Positions 23,323 through 34,116 of a DNA stretch of 64,000 bases are shown one piece after another; the first letter of the stretch is position 1, and each line of letters opens with the position of its first letter. Below the pieces are notes generated by a model that was given only the letters and a program-made list of their open reading frames with translations, did not search any database and had not been told where the DNA came from. The DNA lies in the NCBI GenBank assembly GCA_965644295.1, contig CBFFRP010000239.1:1-64000 (forward strand). The letters run 5' to 3'. This DNA is from Paraphysomonas bandaiensis (lineage: Eukaryota > Chrysophyceae). A program made the position numbers and the translations under genes.

Positions 23323-23529
23323 AAATACATAGTGTCTATTGGAGTATATATTGACAGTGAATGACACCTAATTTATTGCAATGTGACCAGTATATGAAAT
23401 GATATTCACTGCATTGTCTAGTTCGTTTATTTCACAATGTCAACCTATAAATAAACATTGACTTGTTCTGACCCACAAGAATAAACTATGTACATACATA
23501 TGAATTTTACGGAGCGTGAGTGGAGGCAG

Positions 23530-24065
23530 TGTTCGTATGCCGCATTGAGATTGAGAGCAATTGAAAGCTGTAGCTCAAAGGTATGTGAATTATGACTGTT
23601 ATGGAAGAATACAGATTACAGCAATGAATGTCTAAGTCACTATACTTAACTCTGATAGCTTACTATTTAAAGCCACGAAAGTTGCTTGTGCGTCACCGCA
23701 AGCACCACTTTCGCACTTTCGCTCAAAGCAAACACATGAGCAAGCAGAATGTTGATATACCTGTTGATTTTCGAGTTTAAGGTGAACAGCCCGGATGCTT
23801 GACTCCAGTAGGCAGCCCAATACCCCGGATGCTCTTGAGGTTCGCCCATTCCCGAATGCCTGTTTATTCGTCAAGGCCCAAAGTCGTCTACACAAGTGAT
23901 GCTTATTAGTCTCCCTTGTATCACATCAAGGCCTAAATCACACAAGCAATAGGCTATGAGTGGGCAGAACAATATCTGCTGACTATATATGCGGCTCACG
24001 GTAGTTTCTCCGCTACGTATACCCCTGAACACCACGAAAAGGTGCGAGTCCGACTCTGTTGAAGG
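23530..24065 (+). repeat. Solo LTR-like copia repeat
   Basis: The left part (ttgagagcaattgaaagctg, then gaagaatacag) matches the sequence at 36845 after the copia RNase H. The rest matches 11265-11700 block by block. It therefore looks like a near-complete LTR of the same copia family, starting close to tgttcg at 23530 and ending near ccgactctgttgaaggg. No matching second LTR or internal region is adjacent. Confidence 0.65.
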
Positions 24066-24624
24066 GAGTGAAAGTCTTGCTCAGTTATGTCATTTTATAC
24101 ATGCCGTAGCCGTATCGTTGTAACAAAAGTAAAGCTGGCTGATCATACATATTAGTCTTCAGCAGTCATCTCACTAGACATCATCATATGAATATTTGAG
24201 CTTCATACCCTGGAGTATATTGTATATAGTGGGTCTCAAGAGGGGACTCAGAGACCCTTGGTGCCTGTCTATTGAGTGGGTATGTGATATGTGACACATA
24301 GGTTGCATGCAGGCATTATTTTATACCAAAATCTTGTGAGTCAACCGGTGGTGTGAACAAGAAACACGAGAAAAAATAAATACCAATTATTTATATATAT
24401 ATCGTGGTCATACATCGCAGTAATATAACTTTACACACCACACATTTCCATATAAAAATCGAAACTCATGTTATTTACGTTCAGTATTCCCCGTGTCTTG
24501 AATACAATAGTTTAAACAGTGTTTCCACTTCCATTGAGGTATTCGGGTGAATACCGAACGAAAGCATCGCGTAATATATGGCCAAATCTTTTCCATATCA
24601 ATACTATTACTACTACATTCTCCA
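24066..24624. other. Intergenic, no gene seen
   Basis: AT-rich; includes a short hairpin gggtctc...gagaccc at 24231-24257 with no context to interpret it. 3' flank of the STN1-like gene. Confidence 0.45.
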
Positions 24625-26356
24625 TTATATTCTGCATGAAATCAGAGGGTTAACTGTGCATAGCTTTCAACATCAAAAGAATATGTTACCTTTAATCCAA
24701 TACCTCAGGTATGGAATAATAGTGTCGAACACAGTTATCATTTGAACCGCAAAATTTCCACTTTCATTTGAGACGCTTGTATCTAGGCGCAAAATAAAAT
24801 ACGTAGCAATCATAATATCAATACAATCACCTGAGGACTTTTTTTCAAGTATTCCCTCAGAGCAAAGCACCAAAAGTAAGTGAGTGAGAAGTGCATCGAA
24901 ATCACAGTCCTCGTGCTGCATATAGCCATGAAATGACAAACTTACAGGAAAAACGCATGACATGTAGAGCCACATCAGAATGCATACCTTAGGTACATCG
25001 ACAGACTCTGAAGTGCCCCCGTCTGTAGTACGTCTCTTCTTTATCGACTTTCCCAGATATCCGTCGAATGTCCCACATACTCGATTTACAGCCTCCGGAT
25101 GTGTACTGTGAAGATATCCATAAGCATGTCGGCTACTCGCATTCCATGCATCAGCTACGACTCGTCTTAAGGCAGGATCACGTCTACGCAGTAAATATGA
25201 AGCACGAATATATCCGCATAATGGAGTGCATACGCATGGTGGTACAATAGAGAATATTACGGCTGACACGTACATGATATCGTCGACCATCATATATTTC
25301 TCACGCAACGGCTTTCTACTTCGATTTTCAGGTGTTGCTGGTTGTTTATTTGGCATCGCGGCATGAATACGGAGCATGTAAGACAACAGGGTGATCCGCA
25401 AAATAGCAGTGCTATCGTAGTGATCATATACAGCAACGCAAGGGCAGTACAGAAGCGCACGTCGAACTTGCAGGAGAGGACTTATATTCCTGGGTAATAG
25501 TGAGTCTGCAGTACAGCAATGGCAATGTGGCGGAGAGGGAATCGCACAAAGTAGAGCCTCCTCGCTACTGCCGGATACAGTATAAGTGTGACGGGGTTGA
25601 TATGTACTTCGAGAATCTCACCTTCCATTGTGACTCTCGGTGGTATGCACAGTGCTTCCAATTAGAGGAGGATTTTTATACTCATATTTATACATTCGAA
25701 GGACTGTCAACTATGCAGAGTCTCAGGGCATGAAGGTAGCATCCCGCAAAACGACTCACCATGTGCAGCGATTCTATATTTGGATCAAACGTTTTCTCTA
25801 TAATCGATGCTTGCACTATCAACTCACTGCAACACCCAATATAAACAACATTTCATGATGTTGATTCGACATTACCCGTTATACACATTGAGAACACCTT
25901 TTATTGTTACACAGTCTCCAATAGTAATATCCCGGACAGCATTATGACCCACATCATTCTTATTCAGATACTTCCAACACTCGACTTCACCAGTACTGTC
26001 GTCGACTTTGAATACAACTATACGTATACATATCAACACATATGTAGACTGTACTGATATATATACGAACCTTTCTCAGCATTCGATCGTTGAGTACGAA
26101 TGTACCTCTCGACTACTACTCCATGTAGACATACACGTCTCACAGGCCTCTGAAAGAGATAGAGTTCATACTTCTCTTCTCTGTTAATGATAGTGATGTC
26201 TCGTCGTAGTGATAGTATGAATAATGGGCTGTATGCCTGTGTGTATATCATATGAGGGATATGAGAGATTTAATATGAAGAAATACGTACAGAGAACAGA
26301 GGATCCAATGCCCATTTATCTATAGGGATAGAACTTTTACTGACACTCCCCTCCAT
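24625..26356 (-). CDS. STN1: STN1-like OB-fold telomere protein (7 exons)
   Basis: CDS complement(join(24625..24653,24690..25567,25622..25710,25760..25826,25876..26017,26071..26236,26291..26356)), 478 aa; introns are 36-54 nt and all seven exons join in frame. The OB fold reads RPVRRVCLHGVVVERYI, then VFKVDDSTGEVECWKYLN, then IGDCVTIKGVLNVYNGEL, then DPNIESLHMLTVLRMYKYEY. This is the pattern of STN1, the RPA32-like subunit of the CST complex that binds single-stranded telomeric DNA and recruits DNA polymerase alpha. A general RPA2-like OB protein is the alternative. The C-terminal ~310 residues (mostly one exon) are not recognised; STN1 C-terminal domains diverge fast. Part of this region contains a KKRR stretch. 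Most exons are below 170 nt, so single-ORF scans would miss the OB domain. Confidence 0.68.
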
Positions 26357-26396
26357 TGTATGGGTGATTAAAAGTGGAGATAATCCTCCTATAAGA

Positions 26397-26795
26397 TACC
26401 TACCTACCTACCTACCTACCTACCTACCTACCTACCTACCTACATACATACATACATACATACATACATACATACATACATACATACATACATACATACA
26501 TACATACATACATACATACCTACCTACCTACCTACCTACCTACCTACCTACCTACCTACCTACCTACATACATACATACATACATACATACATACATACA
26601 TACATACATACATACATACATACATACATACCTACATATACATACATACATACATACATACCTACATACATACATACCTACCTACCTACCTACCTACCTA
26701 CCTACCTACCTACCGACATACATACATACATACATACATACATACATACATACATACATACATACATACATACATACATACATACATACATACAT
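26397..26795. repeat. Compound (TACC)n/(TACA)n microsatellite, 400 bp
   Basis: Alternating blocks of TACC and TACA tetramers: TACC 26397-26442, TACA to about 26519, TACC to 26565, TACA to about 26677 with scattered TACC units, TACC to 26715, then TACA to the end. Block-wise C/A alternation implies repeated expansion of point-mutated units. The apparent ORF of THIY/YLPT repeats is an artefact. The inverted repeat arm starts 23 bases later. Confidence 0.95.
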
Positions 26796-26818
26796 TCTCG
26801 ATATCTTCAATGAGGTAT

Positions 26819-28556
26819 AGCATTATTGACAAAAAGTGGGGTTTTCAAGACAGAAAACTCAATAAAACAAGAAAAAAGCACATGTCACTCGCGATATAAC
26901 GCGGTTTCTATGTTGCGTCCATATGACTGTATATGCTCTGTATACACTGTATATGGTTTGGAAATCTTAACACACGTTCTTAGCAAAAAAAACTATCAAA
27001 AAACCCTCCGAAAAATCCCACCTTTTTCGAAACCTCGTTGGAATTCCTGCTTGGTGTGGTTTGGAAATCTTAAAAGTGGTCGGAATCTTGAAGTGTGTGT
27101 GTGTTGGGTGTGTGATAGAGGAGAGGGTCGTATGTGCATATGGTAGAGGGGAATACTGCTCTGTATTTTCGCTCAGAATATTTCCCGTATTTTATTTTAA
27201 CGGTTGAGAGTGTGGGTCGTCTGAGATGTTCTAGATATCAGATCTGTCCTCCTCTCATAATTTTGATCAAAATGGGCAACAGTGCAAGTGTTACTAATAA
27301 TAAGCGTGTAGTGGTGGTAGGTGGAGGGTATGTTGGTGGAGCAGTTGCAAAAGAACTGGACAAGAAGTTCGATGTGACTGTGATTGAGCCACAGGATCAT
27401 ACCTATCACAAAATCGCAGCACTTCGAGCTGCTGTGGTTCCAGGATGGGAGAAGAGAGCTACCATTCCACTGGATAAGTTGCTGAAGAAAGGAAAGATCC
27501 TTCGTGATAAGGTGACGTCAATCGATTCAAATCAAGTCACTTTAAGCAGTGGTACCACTGTCGAGGCTGACTACATCGTTTTGGCACATGGTCAAGGCCC
27601 AATGACTTTTCCTTCGGGGCCGTTGGAAGATGTGACCGACATGGCTACATTGCAGAATGCATTACGAGAGCACCAGGCGAAGATTTCACGTTCTGAGAAC
27701 ATTGTTATTATTGGTGGGGGTCCTGTTGGAGTTGAACTTGCAGGAGAAATATGTGCACACCATCCAGGGAAAAAGGTTACCTTGGTTCATTCTCATTCAA
27801 AACTTCTCAACAACACTAACCCACCTCTGCTGGAGAAAGGAATACAAAAAGTTCAAAGTTCTTTGGAGGCTATGGGATGCACTGTACGTCTCGGTGCAAG
27901 AGTTAACTCCCTGCCTCCAACACCAGGAGGCGATTCATTTATTGAAGGGAAGAATACACTTACGCTTTCTGATGGCTCGACTATTGAGGCGGATCTGACT
28001 GTGGTAACAGTAGGCCCTGGAAAGAAGCAAGGGAATTTGGTCGATGCTGTCGATGAAAACAATAGAGTTATAGTAGATGAATATCTCAGAGTAAAAGGCT
28101 ATTCAAATGTTTTTTGCGTCGGAGATGCAAATAATCATCCGGAGACCAAACTTGCATTTACTGGAGGTATCCAAGGCCTTCATGTCGCCAAGAATATAGT
28201 TACAATGGAAAAAGGCAAGAGACCAGTCCCATATTCAGGTATGGACAAAAAGGAGCTCGGCATAATGTTGATACCATTGGGACCCAAAAAAGGAGTAGCT
28301 ATTATGGAGAAAAATGTCATGGGTGATGGCATGGCTAAGCTGATAAAAAGCAAGGGACTCTTCTCGAAGAAGCAATTTGAACAGAATAGTGCTGTGCTAC
28401 CACAGGTGTAATTGTTGTGTGTAGTGTGCAGTAGTTTTGTCACAGACTTCTTGCTACATTTCGAATCCCGATTTTGACTTTAACTTTCGAAATCGTGTCA
28501 AGATTTGTCTAATTTCTAGGATTAGATATTAGTCAGTCTGTAATTAAATATTCAAT
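26819..28556 (+). repeat. Left arm of large inverted repeat (FSP1 copy 1)
   Basis: The reverse complement of this arm recurs at 34117-35835, from agcattattgacaaaaagtg at the outer edge to aattaaatattcaat at the inner edge. The arms differ only by scattered substitutions and by small indels, mainly in the 5' flank near 27065-27120. The 5.56-kb spacer contains the hAT MITE and the GPCR gene. Both arms include promoter-proximal and 3' flanking DNA, so this was a DNA-level duplication rather than a retrocopy. Confidence 0.95.
27272..28411 (+). CDS. AIFM2: FSP1/AIFM2-like NAD(P)H oxidoreductase, copy 1
   Basis: Single exon, 379 aa (human FSP1 373). Two dinucleotide-binding motifs: VVVVGGGYVGGAVAKEL near 13-29 (FAD) and IVIIGGGPVGVELAGEI near 144-160 (NAD(P)H). 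FCVGDAN at 281-287 is the C-terminal FAD motif. The start was set at MGNSAS rather than the upstream in-frame codon at 27134, because MGNSAS is an N-myristoylation signal, as in animal FSP1 (MGS...). It probably reduces ubiquinone or vitamin K at membranes and so limits lipid peroxidation; related type II NADH dehydrogenases are possible. The protein is identical to the copy at 34262-35401. Confidence 0.85.
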   Translation: MGNSASVTNNKRVVVVGGGYVGGAVAKELDKKFDVTVIEPQDHTYHKIAALRAAVVPGWEKRATIPLDKLLKKGKILRDKVTSIDSNQVTLSSGTTVEADYIVLAHGQGPMTFPSGPLEDVTDMATLQNALREHQAKISRSENIVIIGGGPVGVELAGEICAHHPGKKVTLVHSHSKLLNNTNPPLLEKGIQKVQSSLEAMGCTVRLGARVNSLPPTPGGDSFIEGKNTLTLSDGSTIEADLTVVTVGPGKKQGNLVDAVDENNRVIVDEYLRVKGYSNVFCVGDANNHPETKLAFTGGIQGLHVAKNIVTMEKGKRPVPYSGMDKKELGIMLIPLGPKKGVAIMEKNVMGDGMAKLIKSKGLFSKKQFEQNSAVLPQV

Positions 28557-28792
28557 ATCTATGCAATACATTTGCTATATGTTTTTGGGCTACAGAGAAA
28601 AGATTTTTTAATCCTTTTGGTGAGACATTAGTAATAGTAAATATTTGTCTGTAGAAGAACTACTTTGGTTTAAGCAAACAAAAAATCAATAGAGAAAAGC
28701 AGATGAATTCTTTTAATCGTTTGCGTGATCGTTTTAGATTCAGAGTGCGGGAGGTGGGTGGACTGTTGTTGTATGTAAGATCTAATATATCC
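28557..28792. other. Spacer between inverted repeat arm and MITE
   Basis: Just inside the left inverted-repeat arm. AT-rich, no gene. Confidence 0.5.
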
Positions 28793-28958
28793 CAGGGCCT
28801 GGTAACCATTAATGGTAATGGCATTAATGGCCATTAATGGGCCATTAATAGTAATGCCATTATAATTGCCGGGACACTTTTCATTAATGCCATTATAATT
28901 GCCGGGAACTGGACTACCATTAATGGGCCATTAATGGTTACATGGTTACCAGGCCCTG
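28793..28958. mobile_element. hAT-type MITE with perfect TSD
   Basis: A 166-bp non-coding element with 17-bp perfect terminal inverted repeats (CAGGGCCTGGTAACCAT and its complement at the 3' end), flanked by identical 8-bp target duplications ATATATCC at 28785-28792 and 28959-28966. An 8-bp duplication plus CAGGG...CCCTG ends is typical of the hAT superfamily. The interior is made of ATTAATGG/CCATTAAT palindromes and a direct repeat of ccattataattgccggga (near 28857 and 28890), so most of it can fold on itself. It has no coding capacity and depends on a hAT transposase encoded elsewhere. Confidence 0.93.
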
Positions 28959-28966
28959 ATATATCC

Positions 28967-30448
28967 AGCTACCGACTGTTCTATAGCGAGTAGTTGAGTA
29001 CTATAATTTGAATGTCATGATGAAATTGATTATCCATGATCAATATATGTAATTAAGAAGCTGTTGGTATATAGTTGTTACGTAGATACTATATACTGTA
29101 ATATATTATATACTATATACTATATGGTTCCCTAGCCCTGTGTATTCATTTAGATTCTAGATGTGTAGCAGACCAAAGGAGTCGACTACCTTCTATTTGG
29201 TACTTTCAAATTATGCATATTACAAATCTATTTACACTCATCATAGATCTCGATTAGCATACATAAGTATACTAGTATGGATTCACCATATCTTGATTCA
29301 TACAGTATCGTAAAAGCTAAAGGCTACATTGCACATGTGAATCTCTACAATATAGTAATACATAAATCTTAGCCCAAACATTTGCCTTGTCATAATGTCA
29401 GTGACAGGTAGAGAGATGAGTGTATCATAAAAAATAAACTCATATCACGATGTTTGCTCTCTTAACATATGAACTCTATACGTATACATATCTCAGATAG
29501 GCTCTACACTGGTCTGTTAACGATATCAGTGTCGATTGTCTGTTGAAACTCTGCGATAGTATTCATATGTGTAGTGATGTTGTGATAACCGCTTCCCATA
29601 TATGCCGTACAGAGTCTTATGAATACATGCTGAATCATCCACCGCATGAGAGCAGAGGCGCTGATGTTAGATAGTTTGAGGGCTGTCCATAAAAAGACCT
29701 CACTGAGATATGCAGTACACCATACATACAACACACATATTCGCTATAAGTACATAACATATCATACAGACACTGCTGTACATACAGCACACCAGCAGCG
29801 GCATCTACAGTGGAGTCTACTGCATACAGAGTCTACATAGGCATAGTGTGTGGATAATTTTCAAGAAATCTACTTTGGAATTATCGTGTCCTTCCATTCT
29901 CTAGCCCGCCTTAACAACATCAGTGGGGTAGGCCTGTACATTGAGATATGAGCCACATTAAGGGCATCAGTCTCTCTACTTGTATATATATTCGAGAAAT
30001 CTTGTTGAAAAATCCACCGAACGGACGAAATTTAGAGGATTTTGGTAAATCTATTGTTTTTTTGGGCTACAAACCCTCAGAAATTAGGAATATTGGATGT
30101 TGCTCCTGCCAGATGCATCCATATACACTCTCTGTACGCCTCGAGCTATATGTCAGTCGGACACAGAGTTTACTTCAAAAATCGATATGCTGGAAGTTTC
30201 ATTCGTATGTGGTTCACTTCATCTATACATACATACATGTACATACAGCAGCATGTGTCGTCTACTCATCATATGGACACTGACACTACTGTAAGTGTAA
30301 GAGCATTATAAGACCATTGAGTGTGAAATGTCCATTCAATCAACCCACAGGATGTTGGGTAATGACTATACCCTCAGTGTGACTGAAGGGATAGGGGTTT
30401 AGTAACTACACTGTGATTATATCATACAATCGTCACGGACTATCTCAT
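28967..30448. other. Intergenic, with a dispersed repeat near 29015-29125
   Basis: No gene recognised. The stretch tgatgaaattgattatccatgatcaatatatgtaa and following (29017-29100) resembles 46700-46790 (gatgaaaaggattacccatgatcaatagatatg), suggesting a diverged dispersed repeat of unknown type. The right end is the promoter side of the GPCR gene. Confidence 0.4.
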
Positions 30449-33400
30449 ATGCGATCTCTGCTATATACATCCTTATATACACTGCTTCTTGCGGTAATAT
30501 CTGATAGTAAAAATATATATTTTTCTGCTATCATTGATATATACACACGAAGCGGGCATCTGTCTCAGAGGGGCCTACAAGCTCAAGCTGCGATATTAAT
30601 GGCTCTGGAAGATATTAATAATAAGACAGATGGGATATATGATGATATTCTTCCTGACTGTTTTATGAATGTTTCTTTCAAGTTTCCTTATATAGAAAAT
30701 AAAAAGTATATAGAATCTGCAGTGGCATTAAGTGGGGATGGTACTGCTATGACCGGGTGCATTGGTCCTGGGGACACAGAATACTTCTCAGGTTTGTCCC
30801 TCGAGAAGTGTAGCCTTATATGCTAATAAATGGAATTAGTTGTCAATCCTATTTTAGTGGAAGGTGGTGTATTTCATATGGGCTATCGGGCTGGCTCTGT
30901 GCGAACGCCGGAGCAGTTTCTGCGCACAAGCCCTGCAAATGAACCACAAGGTTAGGGTATATGCTATTCTTACTGTTATCACTGAAGGAATCATTACAGC
31001 AATTGCACTGGCCCGGCTAATCCGTCAGCATTTTGGATGGGAACGTATAGGTGTTATAACTTCTATGGACTCAAGCTCCATTAATTCATACGACGCGTTC
31101 AAGAGGGAAGCGCTCAATTTGGGCATCCAGGTATATGAAACTGAAATAACCAATATTTCTTGTTTTACGTATATTACAGATAATATGTGTGAGCTACTTA
31201 CCCAGTACAACTTCTAAAGAAGAATACGAACAGTCTGTGACGAAAATGGCAAAATGTGGAGCTCGAATTCTGGTGATATTAACTGCTGAGAAACATATGC
31301 AGGGTATAGTTTTGAATATTACTTTATTGTGACGGTAATTAATGTATTTTAATGCACAGGAATTGCAACAGAAGGGAATAGTATTGGTTTATTCAGATCT
31401 AACCTTCAACTACTGACGCTCCACCACTCTATGTTGGCCTCTGTAAGAGCTGACGTTGGTCTCTCGTCAAAGGATATATCACGCCTACTCAAGGGCGCAA
31501 TGTCACTTCGACCAAGCTTAGATATTTCTGCAGCACCAAGTTTTGCTTTTGTTGAACGATTTTTAGCACAGCAATCAACAGTTGGAGTGTTCAACTCGAC
31601 TTCTGGGGGGTACGTATGTCATCCTGGGTATGATGCGTCAGGATTTCCGTTATATAGATCCTACGAGGAAGAATATATCCGAAGGTCATCATCACCATGC
31701 TTGGGCTTAAATTTTAGTGCATTTAGTAAAGATGGGAGTGATATTGAAATGGACGCTTTTTATGCTTATGACGCCGTCATTTCTCTGGCACATAGCATTC
31801 ACTACTTAATGAAATCTGATAACTTTACGCTTCCGCCATCTCTGAATTCTGCTGCGTTGTTAAAATATGTTACGAAGAATTCTTTTACAGGGGCAACAGG
31901 AAGAGTAACGTACCGAGCATCTCCCATTGAGTATTCTGAGCGGGCCTACAGACTTTCTGATATGCCATTTGAGGTGGTAAATTTTAATAGTGAAGTATAT
32001 CTTCGCGATTCGTCGGGTTCAGTGTCATCAGGACTTGTCTTTGTGGGAAATGTATGGAATAATCACCCGTTCGAATCATGTGAAGCAACGTCGTCAAATT
32101 GCTACCCTATTGTTTTTAATACTGAGGACAACTCTCCACCTACAGATAGACCACACACCGAGTTTAGGGAGGTAAATCAATACGCCTATGTGGCGGTCGT
32201 GATTGTCTCTACACTCGGATTTTTGTGTTCTGTCGTCTGTGTTGGAATGCTGTATATTTATCGGTCAACTCGTCTGGTCCGTGTTGCTCAACCTATTCCT
32301 TCGTCGTTTGTTATTGCAGGCTGTATGTTGGCGTTTGCCACCGCAATCAGTATTGTAAGAGAAGTTACTGTGGAGACATGCTGTGTTAATATATGGTTAG
32401 CCCACGTGTCGTTTGTCTTTATATTTGCTCCATTGGTGGCAAAAATTTGGCGAATCCATCTTGTTCTAAACTTCACCGACAGGCATCATCAAATTTCAAC
32501 CTCTCACACTGTGGTATTTATTTTGTGCATGATATCGATATCAGTTGTAATACTGGCTGTGGAAACCAAGCTTCAACCCCAGAAGGTGTCCTACCGCACA
32601 TTATCAGATGATCAATTCAATCACGTGAAGGAGGTTGTATGTCATATATCCCCATATCAGGGAATTAGTATTGGATACGAAGCCATACTTCTACTGTATG
32701 GAATATATTTACTATATAAAACTCGGAATTTGCCTGTCGGAATTAGTGATGCTAAAGTCATTGCCTCAGGTTTACCTTTATTTGTTTATATATTTGTCTT
32801 ACGTTTATATTTGCAGCAATGTCGACTTTGATCACTTGCACATTCGTAGCAGGAGCTTTAGTTTTATTTTTTGAAGGCATTGACTATACTAGTTTTGTTG
32901 TAATAGTAGCAGTTGTATTCATACTGGCTACTTTCCGAGTGATGACAGTGTTGTTTTTTACGATGGGGGGGCTACTTCTTAAGGTATTTTTTCTATTAGT
33001 TGTGGTTTGCAGCGATTGATAGTCATGTTTTATTCAGGGTTATGATTTGGATAGAAAATTTCAATTGACCCGGGTGTCTGATGAGAAGTCTGTATCCGAT
33101 AAGTATGTACACCTTTTTGACACTGCACATAAGAATGCAATAACATGTTGGTTTTGTGCAGACTTCTTAGGCTGGTACATGTGGTCGTGCCTCTAATGAG
33201 ACGGAAGCGTTTTGTCTTGGACGGCGATAGTGCACGAGTGAAAAATACTGTTATGAGTTCATCGGAAGCACAAATCCTTCCCGGTGATGAGCTCATGGCC
33301 ATCCAAGCTGAGATAGATAGGTGAGATTTCTATCGTGCTACTCTGTTGTGTAAAAATTGGTAAAGGTTGAATGAGCGGTTGGATCTACTTGCCAATAGGG

Positions 33401-33717
33401 CACTGTATCCCTCTAGAGCAAACAACAGTCGACAGCCAATTCGGTCAGCAGGTGCTAGGCGTCGTGACTATATATGCGTATGATTAATAATACTTTATGT
33501 AGCACAATACTCTGAGGGAGATTGTAATATGGAGAACATTTCCAATGTAGAATTAGGAGAAAATGATGACAACGAGAAACTTGATAATTCTGGTGCACTC
33601 TGCAGTACTCCATCCAGCAAAATGCTTGCTAATATGGACTTCATGACGAGGCAAATGAATAGCGAAGACATTTGTGACTACCCTGATGCAAGTAGCCGGG
33701 TAGTTAACAGTACTTAG
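30449..33717 (+). CDS. Class C (GABA-B-like) GPCR (10 exons)
   Basis: CDS join(30449..30791,30858..30950,30988..31130,31180..31303,31360..32769,32817..32983,33038..33102,33162..33320,33366..33463,33503..33717), 938 aa. Starts with a signal peptide (MRSLLYTSLYTLLLAVIS), then a Venus-flytrap ligand-binding domain (SQRGLQAQAAILMALEDIN, CIGPGDTEY, LARLIRQHFGWERIGVIT) to about residue 500. There is no Cys-rich domain before TM1, as in GABA-B-type receptors. Seven TMs follow, from TM1 near 509-536, TM3 with FAPLVAKIWRIH, TM5 with YGIYLLYKTRNLP, to TM6-7 ending near 760. The tail contains a possible coiled coil (LMAIQAEIDRLNERLDLL). Ligand is unknown. The last intron is least certain; without it the protein ends at 33482. 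The gene lies between the FSP1 inverted repeats. Confidence 0.85.
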
Positions 33718-33896
33718 ATGGTTTCTGACATTGTTAACCTCCGACGACAGACGGTGGTGATTATTATTTGTGCAGTGTATGTATATGTAATATAATAAAA
33801 GTTTTTGGTGTATATATATCACCAGTTTTTGTGATAACTTTTCGTTGAATAGGTACTAACTGAGCGTTTTAAGTTACTAATCAGCGTAGGTGCATA
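33718..33896. other. 3' flank of the GPCR gene
   Basis: AT-rich; an aataaaag polyadenylation-like sequence lies near 33793. Confidence 0.3.
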
Positions 33897-34010
33897 ATGT
33901 TGAGTTTTGCTGTTCGAACAATTGGCTGTAATACTAAGGTATTTATGATCGCTCGTCGAAGAATACAGTTGTGGTTAACAGTATTATTAATACCTTCGAA
34001 CTACAACTTA
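33897..34010 (+). repeat. Copia LTR 5' fragment
   Basis: Starts tgttgagttttgctgtt and continues with gaagaatacagttgtggttaacag. It matches the sequence at 36836-36935 that follows the copia RNase H, with several differences. Only about 110 bp remain. Confidence 0.5.
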
Positions 34011-34116
34011 TAATTTTTTACAAACATTCTCAGCTTTCTTTGCCCTGTTACACAACTACACAACCACAATAAAACCATTTCAAGATCGCGCTTCTCTAAA
34101 AGTTAAACGTAGAGAC

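Noticed and set aside
24231-24257. Short perfect hairpin (7-bp stems)
   Set aside because: Stem is short and expected by chance in a window of this size; no terminator or RNA context.
26364-26813. 149-codon ORF rich in THIY and YLPT
   Set aside because: Same artefact, from the TACC/TACA array.
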